A DNA stretch of 41,538 nucleotides from a bacterium (GTDB lineage: Bacteria; Planctomycetota; Planctomycetia; Kolteriales; Kolteriaceae). The stretch is taken from NCBI GenBank assembly GCA_019748235.1, contig JAIEPU010000089.1:1-41538 (forward strand). Direction: 5' to 3'. The notes under the pieces were generated by a model. It did no database searches. It was not told where the DNA came from and was given only the letters and a program-made list of their open reading frames with translations. Positions 15,598-24,425 of the stretch are shown piece by piece. Within the stretch, counting starts at the first letter, position 1, and every line of letters starts with the position of its first letter. The translations under genes and the position numbers were made by a program.

Positions 15598-18500
15598 CAC
15601 CCTTCCCCTCGAGCATCGGCCGTATGGGTAAGCCTTGCTGCGGACTGTCCGCTCAGGTTCCAGAACAATCCTGGATGAATCAGATATTCGCAAACCGTGG
15701 ACGTCACCAGTCCTCCCAGAATGACCGTTGCGACGGGGTAGAGAATCTCTTTGCCGGGCTGCTGCCCGCCGAGCACAAGAGGTAGCAGTCCAAGTCCCGC
15801 CGTGAGTGCCGTCATCAGTACAGGTGCAAGTCGTTCCAAACTACCTCGCAAAACCATTTCTTGACTGAACTTCTCTCCCTCCTCTCGCATCAAGTGAAAG
15901 TAATGTGAAACGAGAAGAATGCCATTCCGCGCCGCGATTCCGCCTAACGAAATAAAACCGACCATACTCGCCACTGTTAGCGACTGCTCAGTGATAACAA
16001 GGGCAATCACACCGCCGATGAAGGCAATCGGCAAAGCCAGCATGATTTGCAGCACGATTCGAACAGAAGGAAATAACGTGTAGAGAACCAGGAATACGCC
16101 GGCGATGGAGACACCGCTCAGGAGAAGAATCATTCGGCTCGCCTCTTGTTGCGCTTGGAACTGGCCGGCAAAATCCAGAAAGTACCCTTCTGGCAAAGTT
16201 ACCTTTTCGCTGATCCGCTCCTTCATTTCCGCCACCGCGCTCGCGAGATCACGGTTGCTGGTATTGACGCGGATGGTGATACGCCGACGAACATTCTCTC
16301 GATTGATGGTGTTGGGGCCTCCACCTTCATACACCTTGGCCACCGCGCCGAGCGGAATACGCCCCCCACGCGGAAGATCGATTGACAATCGTGAGAGATT
16401 TGCGAAATCGGTTCGATACTGATCATCGAGTCGAACCAAAAGTTCGAAAGTACGTTGTCCTTCCAAAATGGTGGAAACAACTTTTCCTCTCAAGGCCGTC
16501 TCGACAAAGTCATTCACATATGCCGGTGTGAGCCCATAAAGAGCCAGCTTGGATCGATCGAGTTCAATTCGGAGCTGCGGCACGATTTTTTGAGGCTCTA
16601 TGACGGGAGGCTCAATTCCAGGAACGACGGAGATCGCATTCCGAATCTCCGTCGCCTTCTCCCGTAAGACGTCTAGGTCGTCTCCGTAGAGTTTGATCGC
16701 GATCTGCGCCGTGACCCCCGAAAGCATGTGACTGATGAGATGAGCGAGAGGTTGTTCGGCTTCGTATTCAATTCCTGGAATCTCTGCGAGTTCAGATCGA
16801 ATTCGTTCAAGCGACTCGGCACGTGTCGAACCGCTGTCCGGATTCAATGAGACGACGATCTCCGTCACGTTGACTCCCTCAGCATGTTCGTCGAGTTCCG
16901 CCCGTCCGCTTCGCCTGATGAAACCTCGAATCAATCCCTTGGGATTATCATTGGTTTGCATCATCGTTTGAAAACGGTCACTCGCCATCTTGCTGACTCT
17001 GTTGGAGGTCTCGAGTGACGCGCCCGGCGGAAGGAATATGTTGACTTGGATTGCTCCCTCATCAAAGGGTGGCAGAAAGTCCTTTCCCATTCGAACGATT
17101 TCGACCACGCTCGCGACAAGGCAGGCACCTACAAGTAGAAGCATGAAAGCCAGCGCGGCCCGATTCATGCTAAATCGGATGACAGGAGAGGCGGCTCGCT
17201 TCAAAAGGCAAAGGACGATTCCGTCTTTCTCCGAATGCCCTCCCTTTGAATCGCTGAGAAGGTAGGAGGCGAGGACCGGCGTCACGGTTAGCGATACGAG
17301 CAACGATGCCAGAATGGATACGATGTATGCGATTCCGAGCGGCGTGAAGAGGCGCCCCTCAATTCCGGAAAGAGCGAACAAAGGGACGAAGACGAGAATG
17401 ACCAGCATCGTGCCAAAAACAATCGCCCCGCGAATCTCAACACTCGCCTCATAGATCACTTCAAGCTTTGGTTTGGGGTGATCTCTCCGACCGTTTTCCT
17501 TCAAGCGCCGAAACACGTTTTCAATGTCGACGATCGCATCATCGACCAGTTCCCCCAGCGCAACGGCCAGTCCTCCCAGCGTCATGACATTGATCGACAG
17601 ACCGAACAGCTTGAACACCAGGCCGGTGATGATGATGGAAAGTGGAATCGCGGTGAGTGTAATGAATGTCGTTCGAAAGTTGAGCAAAAATAGGAACAAC
17701 ACGATGACGATCAGAATCGCTCCATCTCGCAACGCTTCCATCACGTTTCGTATGCCGAGATCAATGAATGTTCGTTGCTGAAATACTGAGGCGTCGAGAA
17801 CAATATCGGGTGGAAGTGAGGGTCGGAGTTCGTCGAGTGCCTTTTGAATCTTGTTCGTGAGTTCACGCGTATCGGCTTGCGGCTGCTTCGCGACGGTGAG
17901 AACGACCGCGGAATAGCCATTCGCGGAAGCGTCTCCACGCTTGATCTGCCCCCCTTCCACCACACGAGCGACGTCTTGCACCAGAATTGCACGACCGGCC
18001 ATGTCCTTTACGACGGATTGAGCGATATCTTCTTTCGTGGCCGCTCGTCCAAGGCCGCGGACTAAAAACTCCATGGACCCTTGGTCGATATACCCCCCTG
18101 TCGCGTTGGAATTACTACGGCCGAGCGCCTCTTCCACCTCCGCAAGCGTGACACCTCTTGACAACAGTGATTGAGGATCGACCAGCACTTGGTACTGCTT
18201 ACGTTCTCCTCCCATGTTGATGACCTGAGCAACGCCGGAAATAGTAAGTAATCGCTGTCGGACGACCCAGTCGGCGAGTGTCCGAATCTCCATCGGGCTG
18301 GTCGAGCCATCCTTGCTCCACATGGCGACCATCATGATCTGGCCCATGATGGAACTGATGGGAGTCATCTCGGGTTTCACCCCCTCGGGAAGACGACCCG
18401 CCACGGTAGCGAGACGCTCCGAGACAATCTGTCGCGCCAAGTAGATGTCCATGTTCCAGCCGAACTCGACATAAACCACCGATAGGCCGATACCCGAGGA

Positions 18501-18749
18501 ACTCCGCACCGCTTCCACACCAGTGGCGCCGTTGAGTGCCGTTTCGATTGGGAAAGTGATAAGCGTTTCGACTTCTTCGGGCGCGAGCCCCGCCGCTTCC
18601 GTCATCACCACTACGCGCGGTCGAGTGAGGTTCGGAAAAATATCGATCGGCAAACTCGCAAGTACCATGCTGCCGAATACCATCGTCACGATGGCAAGCG
18701 TGAGAATGACCAGCCGATGACGGAGCGAAAAGCGAATGATGGCGTTCAC
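15597..18749 (-). CDS. Heavy-metal RND efflux transporter, CusA/CzcA family
   Basis: 1050 residues, full length for an HME-RND inner-membrane pump, with the usual first helix, a large periplasmic loop, a membrane block, a second loop and a final block. The fourth-helix motif reads ALGELVDDAIVDIEN (397-411). It keeps Asp403, Asp404 and Glu410 but lacks the DFG-type Asp of CzcA, so it lies closer to the CusA-like pattern. The likely role is proton-driven export of a divalent or monovalent metal from the periplasm; the metal is not determined. It is last in a minus-strand series behind its adaptor (gap about 120 bases) and two His-rich proteins. No outer-membrane channel gene is nearby. Confidence 0.9.
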   Translation of the reverse strand: MNAIIRFSLRHRLVILTLAIVTMVFGSMVLASLPIDIFPNLTRPRVVVMTEAAGLAPEEVETLITFPIETALNGATGVEAVRSSSGIGLSVVYVEFGWNMDIYLARQIVSERLATVAGRLPEGVKPEMTPISSIMGQIMMVAMWSKDGSTSPMEIRTLADWVVRQRLLTISGVAQVINMGGERKQYQVLVDPQSLLSRGVTLAEVEEALGRSNSNATGGYIDQGSMEFLVRGLGRAATKEDIAQSVVKDMAGRAILVQDVARVVEGGQIKRGDASANGYSAVVLTVAKQPQADTRELTNKIQKALDELRPSLPPDIVLDASVFQQRTFIDLGIRNVMEALRDGAILIVIVLFLFLLNFRTTFITLTAIPLSIIITGLVFKLFGLSINVMTLGGLAVALGELVDDAIVDIENVFRRLKENGRRDHPKPKLEVIYEASVEIRGAIVFGTMLVILVFVPLFALSGIEGRLFTPLGIAYIVSILASLLVSLTVTPVLASYLLSDSKGGHSEKDGIVLCLLKRAASPVIRFSMNRAALAFMLLLVGACLVASVVEIVRMGKDFLPPFDEGAIQVNIFLPPGASLETSNRVSKMASDRFQTMMQTNDNPKGLIRGFIRRSGRAELDEHAEGVNVTEIVVSLNPDSGSTRAESLERIRSELAEIPGIEYEAEQPLAHLISHMLSGVTAQIAIKLYGDDLDVLREKATEIRNAISVVPGIEPPVIEPQKIVPQLRIELDRSKLALYGLTPAYVNDFVETALRGKVVSTILEGQRTFELLVRLDDQYRTDFANLSRLSIDLPRGGRIPLGAVAKVYEGGGPNTINRENVRRRITIRVNTSNRDLASAVAEMKERISEKVTLPEGYFLDFAGQFQAQQEASRMILLLSGVSIAGVFLVLYTLFPSVRIVLQIMLALPIAFIGGVIALVITEQSLTVASMVGFISLGGIAARNGILLVSHYFHLMREEGEKFSQEMVLRGSLERLAPVLMTALTAGLGLLPLVLGGQQPGKEILYPVATVILGGLVTSTVCEYLIHPGLFWNLSGQSAARLTHTADARGEG

Positions 18750-18867
18750 GCAGAATCCCTCGTCCCTGGTTTCATCGAATATTCTCCGCCGCCGAGATCA
18801 TAAGGTGATCGTCACTGCTGCCCTCGACTCAGGAAGATCGCTCTGACGCAAAATCAGGTCTCTTCTG

Positions 18868-20310
18868 TCAGTGCTCGTGGGAATGTCCTGCGTGACCGTG
18901 ATCGTGACCTTCATGCCCCCCACCTCCTCCTTCGCCACTTACTTTCTTGACGGCCAGGTTGATCTGATACGCGTTGTTGGTGGCGACGATCTCGCCGGGA
19001 AACACCGAGCCGTCATTCGCGAGTACGACTTCACCGCGCCCGATATGTTGAACGTGAACTCCCCGACGTTCGAATTTGTCGCCGTTCTCGACAAAGGCGA
19101 ACGCTTGCGGCCCCTCGCGGACGACAGCCTCGGCCGGCAGAACGATCACATCACTTAGCTTCGCGACCGGCACTTGCAGCTCCGCCTTTTGACCAGGTTT
19201 AAATCGCCACGAGCGATAAATCTCCTTTTGCGGTCCGTAACTGTCGAGGAGCACTTCATTGGGGAGGGGGAGATAGAATTTGAAGGTGCGCGTCTGCTGA
19301 TCAACGATGTTGTCCATGAAGAGAATCACCAGTTGCTCGCGAATGATTTGCTCATTGCTGCCGGTTTCGAATCGAGCCGCGACCGGCCATCGTTCTCGCA
19401 TCGCCTGAGCGACGGCCTCTCCCTCTCGCTCGAACGCTTGACCCTCGACGTAGAGGACGACGTGAAATGCTAAACTGCCAATCTCATCTCCGGCCGCCAC
19501 TTGCTTGCCAGGGAAAACATCGATGGATTCGACGGTGAAACCTGGATCCTTCAGACCAACCGCGGCCTGCTCAGCATCGTCCTTCGATTCTCCTTTCATC
19601 AGTTCAGCGGCTTCCGCCATATGCGCACGCTCTTCCGAGGAAATAGGCGGAGCATGAATGGTGAATGTGCGAAGAAGCTTTCCCGTCGTTCGAATCGTGT
19701 CGATTTGTGACGCGGAAAGACCGAGAACCTCGAGCTGCTGAAGTTTCGATTCAAGCTGTGCCTGCAATCGGCCATGTTCATACTCGAGGGTCAGCTTGTT
19801 CCGCTCGGGGACACTTCCCATGTCAACGAGCGAGGTGATTCGCTTCAACTCCTTGTCGTTTAGTTCGAGTTCACGAACGATGCGCAGCAACTCCCCTTGC
19901 GTTGTCGCAAGCGCGTCTCCTTTTAATTCGAGCTGTGCTATCGGTTCGCCCGGCTTGATCAGTTGGTTCGGATGCACGAACAAATCACTGATGATTCCAG
20001 TCATCGGCGAGGAAATCTTCCGATGGCTGTGCCCCGGTCGCTCGACGATCGTCCCGGGGATCGGGATCGACTGCCAGTAGGATTGAAGCTTGATAGGCGC
20101 AACCTTCAGACCCAGATTCAGTCGAGCCTGCGCCGAAAGGACGATTGAATCGGCAGATGCATGCTCTCCATGATCATGGGCGTGGGGCTTGGAGGTCGAT
20201 TCCGGCACGGCAACTGATTTCCAAAGATCCGGCTTCAACGTCGAAAGGACGACAAGTCCGGTAACTGCCGCGAGCACGATCGCAACGATCCACCCGATCA
20301 CCGTTTTCAT
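18868..20310 (-). CDS. RND efflux periplasmic adaptor (CusB/CzcB type) with His-rich ends
   Basis: 480 residues. One N-terminal membrane helix (about 5-25) is followed by a His cluster (KPHAHDHGEH), then lipoyl-like and coiled-coil hairpin segments (SPMTGIISDLFVHPNQLIKPGE... and LELNDKELKRITSLV), a beta-barrel part and a C-terminal His-rich tail (GGGGHEGHDHGHAGHSHEH). This is the HlyD-type membrane-fusion protein that links the RND pump to an outer-membrane channel. The His-rich tails imply metal capture. It lies between the pump gene and a His-rich lipoprotein gene on the same strand. Confidence 0.88.
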   Translation of the reverse strand: MKTVIGWIVAIVLAAVTGLVVLSTLKPDLWKSVAVPESTSKPHAHDHGEHASADSIVLSAQARLNLGLKVAPIKLQSYWQSIPIPGTIVERPGHSHRKISSPMTGIISDLFVHPNQLIKPGEPIAQLELKGDALATTQGELLRIVRELELNDKELKRITSLVDMGSVPERNKLTLEYEHGRLQAQLESKLQQLEVLGLSASQIDTIRTTGKLLRTFTIHAPPISSEERAHMAEAAELMKGESKDDAEQAAVGLKDPGFTVESIDVFPGKQVAAGDEIGSLAFHVVLYVEGQAFEREGEAVAQAMRERWPVAARFETGSNEQIIREQLVILFMDNIVDQQTRTFKFYLPLPNEVLLDSYGPQKEIYRSWRFKPGQKAELQVPVAKLSDVIVLPAEAVVREGPQAFAFVENGDKFERRGVHVQHIGRGEVVLANDGSVFPGEIVATNNAYQINLAVKKVSGEGGGGGHEGHDHGHAGHSHEH

Positions 20311-20391
20311 GACTCAGACTCCCGGCCCGCTTCGCCTTCTTCCACCTCTCGCCGAAGAAGGCGAAGCAATATCGTGCCTCAATGAATGCTC

Positions 20392-20916
20392 TTACTTCTT
20401 CTCATGATCGTGATCATGGTCATGATCCGCGTGATCATGCGAGTGCTCGATTTTTCCAGTGAAGGACTTCCCGGCAATCGTCACTTGCAATCGAGCATCA
20501 GCATCCTTTTCTTCGATGGCGTGCGAGAGATCGTGATTTCCCTTCGCCACGAATCGTGACGATTTCCCCTTCTCCTCACCCTCGAGCGGAGCAGCCGCGA
20601 GCTTGTGTTGTTCAGGCTTCCCGTCATGCTTGAGGTTGATGATGACTTCTTCCACTTCAATGGGAACGGCATTCTTTGCGTTCGAATCAAGGATGTAGAT
20701 CGTCACATCCTCAGTCTTTTCGTCGTGGACGAATTCGCCGTGATACTCCTCGTTTCCGAGTTCAATCAAATCCCCCTGATGCGGTCCCGTGCTCGCGTGT
20801 TCGTGAGCCGCTTCCTTCGACTCGTTTCCTTTCGGCTCGTCTGATTTTTTCTGCTCACAACCAACGCCACCCACCAACAATGACCCTGCCAATAATGACC
20901 AAAGAATGGAACGCAT
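20392..20916 (-). CDS. His-rich metal-binding lipoprotein
   Basis: 174 residues. The N-terminal signal ends in a lipobox-like GVGC with Cys20, then comes a charged linker (EQKKSDEPKGNESKEAAHEH). The middle is a predicted beta domain (YHGEFVHDEKTEDVTIYILD) and the C-terminus is a His/Asp ladder (HSHDHADHDHDHDHEKK). It is probably tethered to a membrane facing the periplasm, where it buffers or delivers metal to the efflux pump. The spacing to the adaptor gene is about 80 bases, consistent with one operon. Confidence 0.8.
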   Translation of the reverse strand: MRSILWSLLAGSLLVGGVGCEQKKSDEPKGNESKEAAHEHASTGPHQGDLIELGNEEYHGEFVHDEKTEDVTIYILDSNAKNAVPIEVEEVIINLKHDGKPEQHKLAAAPLEGEEKGKSSRFVAKGNHDLSHAIEEKDADARLQVTIAGKSFTGKIEHSHDHADHDHDHDHEKK

Positions 20917-21024
20917 GATCTTTTCTCCTCAAGGTTAAATGTTGAACGATTCAAATCGAAAAGGCGCGCACTCGAATGCCCAGCATTCATCTGCGCACGG
21001 AATTGATGAGGGGTCAGAAGTGGT

Positions 21025-21429
21025 TCAGATCTGGAAGACTTGAAGTTCCGCGCGCGCAGGGGCGGAATTGAAATGTTCCGTCAAGTAGGCAAGCGACAAT
21101 GGAGCTTTGCTTGCCGAGTGAAGCCCGATGACTTCATCGATAGGTACGTGCCAAGAGATAAGATCGAGCTCGTCGGGCGCCGCGTCCGCGGCTGTATCGA
21201 GATAGAACAGATGCGTTCCCACGCAAAAATGATGCTCGTGGGAATGAGCCGGTGTGTCACCTTCATCGTGGTGATGGCAATGCTCATCACCACGTTCGTG
21301 CCCTCGGCCGCAGGATTCGGGCGAAGTCATCACTGACACCCAAACGTTACAAACAGTCTCTCCGCAGCAGCAATTGCCTTGCTGCAGGAAGAACGCGATA
21401 GCAACGATGGAAGCCGCAAGTCGAGTCAC
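21025..21429 (-). CDS. Secreted His/Cys-rich protein
   Basis: 134 residues with a short signal-like N-terminus (MTRLAASIVAIAFFLQQGNC) followed by a CCC cluster. The middle is rich in His, Cys and Asp (RGDEHCHHHDEGD, HSHEHHFC), and the C-terminal half is ordinary. It is most likely a periplasmic metal-binding protein and is the first gene of the efflux series on this strand. No named family was recognised. Confidence 0.7.
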   Translation of the reverse strand: MTRLAASIVAIAFFLQQGNCCCGETVCNVWVSVMTSPESCGRGHERGDEHCHHHDEGDTPAHSHEHHFCVGTHLFYLDTAADAAPDELDLISWHVPIDEVIGLHSASKAPLSLAYLTEHFNSAPARAELQVFQI

Positions 21430-21609
21430 GAGTCGATGAATCTCCTTACGCGCACTCTACCTCTTCGCCGATCGAGGTCAATTGGATTTCGATTCGACCG
21501 GACGAGCAACCCTATCGAGGACTCATTCAAAACCAATTAGTAATTCTGGAAAGGGAGCTCGGTGGCGTGAGTAACATTTGTCAAAGGAGTGACTGCCATG
21601 GGGCGGGAC

Positions 21610-22086
21610 CTAAATCCCATCCCCTTGATAAAAGCTGAGCTGAAAGACCTCGGGATCACTCACCGGTGTTAGAGCCGCGACTTTGGCCAATGTCGCCGAC
21701 TCGAGATACTTGGTCGTTTGATTGCGAATATCGAGCAAAACTCGGCGAAATCGACAAGATACCGATTGGCTGCAAGGCTCATGCACATTCACGGAGACAC
21801 AACCAATCGGTGCCAGCATCCCATCGAAGAGTCGGATGATCTGCCCCATTGAAATCGAATCAGGACTTCGAGCGAGCTCATAACCGCCGGAACGCCCCGG
21901 CAGACTCTTCACCCATCCCTCTTTCTTCAGGTCGAGCATGATGTGCTCGAGAAATTGCTTGGGGATTTCGTTTCGACGGGCCAATTCAGAAAGCGACATT
22001 GCCCCCTCCCCATAGTGATCGACGAGGGTTAGCATCGCGCGTAAGGCATAATCGGAACGACGCGAGATCCTCATGGGAAAAGACAC
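21610..22086 (-). CDS. Rrf2-family transcription regulator
   Basis: 158 residues from GTG at 22086, with GAGA-type purines just upstream. The more typical family start is the ATG at 22074, giving MRISRRSDYALRAML. A winged helix-turn-helix (SLSELARRNEIPKQFLEHIMLDL) and a wing (LPGRSGGYELARSPDSISMGQIIRLFDG) are clear. Three Cys (96, 105, 111) in the C-terminal loop match the iron-sulfur ligand positions of IscR/NsrR-type members. It lies about 180 bases upstream of the metal-efflux series on the same strand and could regulate it, or sense redox or iron-sulfur state. That link is inference. Confidence 0.85.
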   Translation of the reverse strand: MSFPMRISRRSDYALRAMLTLVDHYGEGAMSLSELARRNEIPKQFLEHIMLDLKKEGWVKSLPGRSGGYELARSPDSISMGQIIRLFDGMLAPIGCVSVNVHEPCSQSVSCRFRRVLLDIRNQTTKYLESATLAKVAALTPVSDPEVFQLSFYQGDGI

Positions 22087-22446
22087 TTTCTCTAGCTGAT
22101 AAAGAGTAAATCTCTTCGCCGATACTTATCGAATTCACCGGCAAATCAAAAGCCCAAAATACGACCCCAGCGGTCGTCAATTATGCACTCGATCCCTTCT
22201 GAGTGCAACAAGATCTCAGAATGCTGTCCGCGTTCGCAGAAGTCGTCACAAAAAACCCCACTCCATCCACACGAAACACAAAACAATGAAATCAAATGAC
22301 TTACGACACTGTCAACCCCAGAGAACGGGGATGATAAACTTAATGGGTATTTCCGGTCTTTCGGACAAATTCCCATCTTTCTTTTGGAAGAGGAGAATGG
22401 ACGCCCTAGAATAACGAGTAAGTTAGTCGATAATTGCAAGGAGGCA
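22087..22446. other. Divergent intergenic region, Rrf2 / small basic protein
   Basis: About 360 bases with no convincing gene. It includes a small CCCC-N7-GGGG hairpin near 22316-22330 and, at 22141-22154 on the minus strand, a weak sigma-54-like spacing with a poor -24 element. Confidence 0.4.
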
Positions 22447-22707
22447 ATGCAACACACCATGCAGCGTTCAGGGGACCAACGAATGATCACGAATCGGATC
22501 GCTTCGAGAGTCAAGAGGAAGGCAAAAGCTCACTCGAAAGCTCAAGCGTTCTGTTGCGTGGCGTGGCCGATGATGGCTGGTCCAGGCGCATGGTGGGGTT
22601 GGCAAGTCTACCAACAAGCTTGGCAAAAGGCTCAGGCGAGCGTCGCCTCCCGCAGTCAAGGTCCGTCCCTCATCGAACATGCCTACTCGAATTGCCGAAA
22701 CAACTAA
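22447..22707 (+). CDS. Small basic, Trp/Ala-rich protein
   Basis: 86 residues. An AAGGAGG lies only two bases before the ATG at 22447 and 14 bases before the in-frame ATG at 22459, so the exact start is uncertain. The N-terminal third is basic (NRIASRVKRKAKAHSKAQ), followed by a moderately hydrophobic segment (AFCCVAWPMMAGPGAWWGW) and a Gln/Ala helix. It might associate with membranes or nucleic acid. No family is recognised. A strong terminator 30 bases downstream supports a real transcription unit. Confidence 0.6.
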   Translation: MQHTMQRSGDQRMITNRIASRVKRKAKAHSKAQAFCCVAWPMMAGPGAWWGWQVYQQAWQKAQASVASRSQGPSLIEHAYSNCRNN

Positions 22708-22734
22708 GCAGTCACGAAGCATTGCACCAACGAT

Positions 22735-22774
22735 AGACCGGCTCCGATGACTTGGAGCCGGTCTTCTTATTTTC
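22735..22774 (+). terminator. Terminator after small basic protein gene
   Basis: An 11-base-pair stem (AGACCGGCTCC with GGAGCCGGTCT) and an eight-base loop, followed by TCTTATTTTC. Confidence 0.85.
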
Positions 22775-22952
22775 AATGCGAAAGAGGTGTTTAGCACCGA
22801 CTCTGTTGTCGCTCGCTCCTTCTCCGCTGAACAACATCATGATCACCGACACTCCTCGATCGCGACCTGCGGCATCTAAAATCAGCCCTCATCTCCTGCG
22901 ATCAAATCGCGTCGTAACGGGCAATTCATCAGATAGACCTGGTGTCAAATGA

Positions 22953-23429
22953 TTAGACGATCGTGAGCTCATTAAGCGATACCGCCTCTGGCCCTCCATG
23001 CATCGTGGGACTGCTGAACGCTTAACTCCCTCGGGATTCGATGCCCTCCCGACTCCCGGAACATGCTCTATTCGTCAGATCATATGCCATCTGGCCGATG
23101 CCGAAATACTCTACGCCGATCAAATGCGGCTCATCCTCGCCGAGGAGACGCCGATGTTGTTACGGGCGGAGCCGTCTGACTTTCTCGCGGCGCTCGCGGC
23201 CGAGCCTCGGTCCATCGATGATGAACTCAACCTCATCAACTCGATTCGCCGCCACATGACATGTATCCTAATGTCACTTTCCTTGGAAAAATCCGAGCGA
23301 ATCGGCATCCATTCGAAGGACGGCCCGTTGACGCTTTGAGCGGTGCTCGAACGCGCCACCTCACCTATTCCGCATCATCTTCAGTTCATCCATCAGAAAA
23401 AGCAGCTTCTTCTGAGCGGACATTCTTGA
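22953..23429 (+). pseudogene. DinB-family protein, disrupted
   Basis: One frame reads RELIKRYRLWPSMHRGTAER, then the DinB signature (SIRQIICHLADAEILYADQMR) and HSKDGPLTL, where a TGA stop interrupts at 23337. The same frame then continues with the expected family C-terminus (AVLERATSPIPHHLQFIHQK) to a stop at 23427. CGA to TGA would explain the break by one base change. The 5' end is also doubtful: homology starts before any in-frame start codon, and an ATG at 22949 lies in another frame. DinB-like proteins are four-helix metal-binding enzymes with a His triad; first and last His regions are both still visible, so decay looks recent. A sequencing error remains possible. Confidence 0.75.
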
Positions 23430-23605
23430 AACGAAATGAGAATGAACAATCGGAGAAGGACGCCAATCCCTATTTCATTTCAGCAAATTCGCTTGCCTGC
23501 CTGATGCGAATCTGGATCGACGCGGTATACACTAATCAGCGGCCGGGAATCGCGGGGCCCGTCATCACATCTCATCACATCTGAAACCGCAAAGAGGATG
23601 CGCGA

Positions 23606-24241
23606 ATGTTGCAGGGAATGAAACAGACTATCAAGAACGTGGTGGCGATCCCGTCGTTCAAAGCGTATCAGCTCGTTCCCTGTCGACCGACACTTCATGT
23701 TCTTCGAAAGACTCACAACATTCAGATGACGGCCGACGAGATGAGTCGAATCGTCTCGGCCATTCAAGCGAAGCCCAAGTGCCGACTCCTGATTTTCGGA
23801 GTCGGTAATGACTCACGGCTCTGGGCATGGATCAATCGAAACGGCAAGACCGTCTTCTTCGAGGATAGTCGCGAGTGGATCAATATCGTTGCGGCACGAA
23901 CCCCCGGCCTCCACATCTTGGAGGTAAAGTACAGCACTCGAGCTGATGAATGGAAAAGCCTGTTCGACCGCCCGGACCGATTGACCATGGAACTTCCCAC
24001 GGAAGTTAAAGAGAACGAGTGGGACGTAGTCATTGTCGATGCGCCGGTCGGCTGGTATGACGAATCGCCCGGCCGAATGCAAAGCATCTTCATGGCGAGA
24101 AGGCTGGTGGTCCCGGGTGGGGACGTATTCGTTCATGACTGCGATCGCGAGATCGAACGAGTTTATGCGGACCACTTTTATGGGTCGGAGAATCTCGTGG
24201 AGGAGGTAGGGCTCCTCCGTCATTACAAGGTGAAGAAATAG
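23606..24241 (+). CDS. DUF579 / glucuronoxylan 4-O-methyltransferase-like protein
   Basis: 211 residues, ATG preceded by GAGG at eight bases. The sequence follows the plant GXM/IRX15 family block by block: LLIFGVGNDSRLWAWINRNG (61-80, S-adenosylmethionine-site region), TVFFEDSREW (82-91), EVKYSTRADEW, WDVVIVDAPVGWYDESPGRM (139-158), IFMARRL and DVFVHDCDREIERVYA (173-188). Family members methylate O-4 of glucuronic acid on xylan, or influence xylan deposition. No signal peptide or membrane helix is seen, so a cytoplasmic or membrane-peripheral reaction on a nucleotide sugar or glycan precursor is possible. It stands alone, with a hairpin terminator after it. Family membership is well supported; substrate is unknown. 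Confidence 0.8.
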   Translation: MLQGMKQTIKNVVAIPSFKAYQLVPCRPTLHVLRKTHNIQMTADEMSRIVSAIQAKPKCRLLIFGVGNDSRLWAWINRNGKTVFFEDSREWINIVAARTPGLHILEVKYSTRADEWKSLFDRPDRLTMELPTEVKENEWDVVIVDAPVGWYDESPGRMQSIFMARRLVVPGGDVFVHDCDREIERVYADHFYGSENLVEEVGLLRHYKVKK

Positions 24242-24283
24242 CGGTCGCGTCATGACAAATCCCTGACGACACCGCGCAGAAAT

Positions 24284-24325
24284 AAACCGGGCCTACTCCC
24301 TGAAGAGTGTGCCCGGTATTCGTTG
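24284..24325 (+). terminator. Hairpin terminator after DUF579 gene
   Basis: The stem ACCGGGC (24286-24292) with GCCCGGT (24311-24317) contains an inner ACTC/GAGT helix. The downstream bases are only modestly T-rich. Confidence 0.65.
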
Positions 24326-24425
24326 TGGTCAGAAGTCGCGAGACTCTTTGTTGCTACCTCTGCATCGGCTCCTCGCCGTTGCCTAGGCCGTCACCGTTGG
24401 AACGCATCGAAGTGTCTGACTGCGA

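Noticed and set aside
15230..15616. 128-codon minus-strand frame over the second DUF1328 gene
   Set aside because: It is antisense to a well-supported small gene and its terminator.
22141..22154. Minus-strand GG-N10-GC pattern upstream of Rrf2
   Set aside because: The -24 element (GGCTTT) departs from GGCAC at several bases; it falls within chance.
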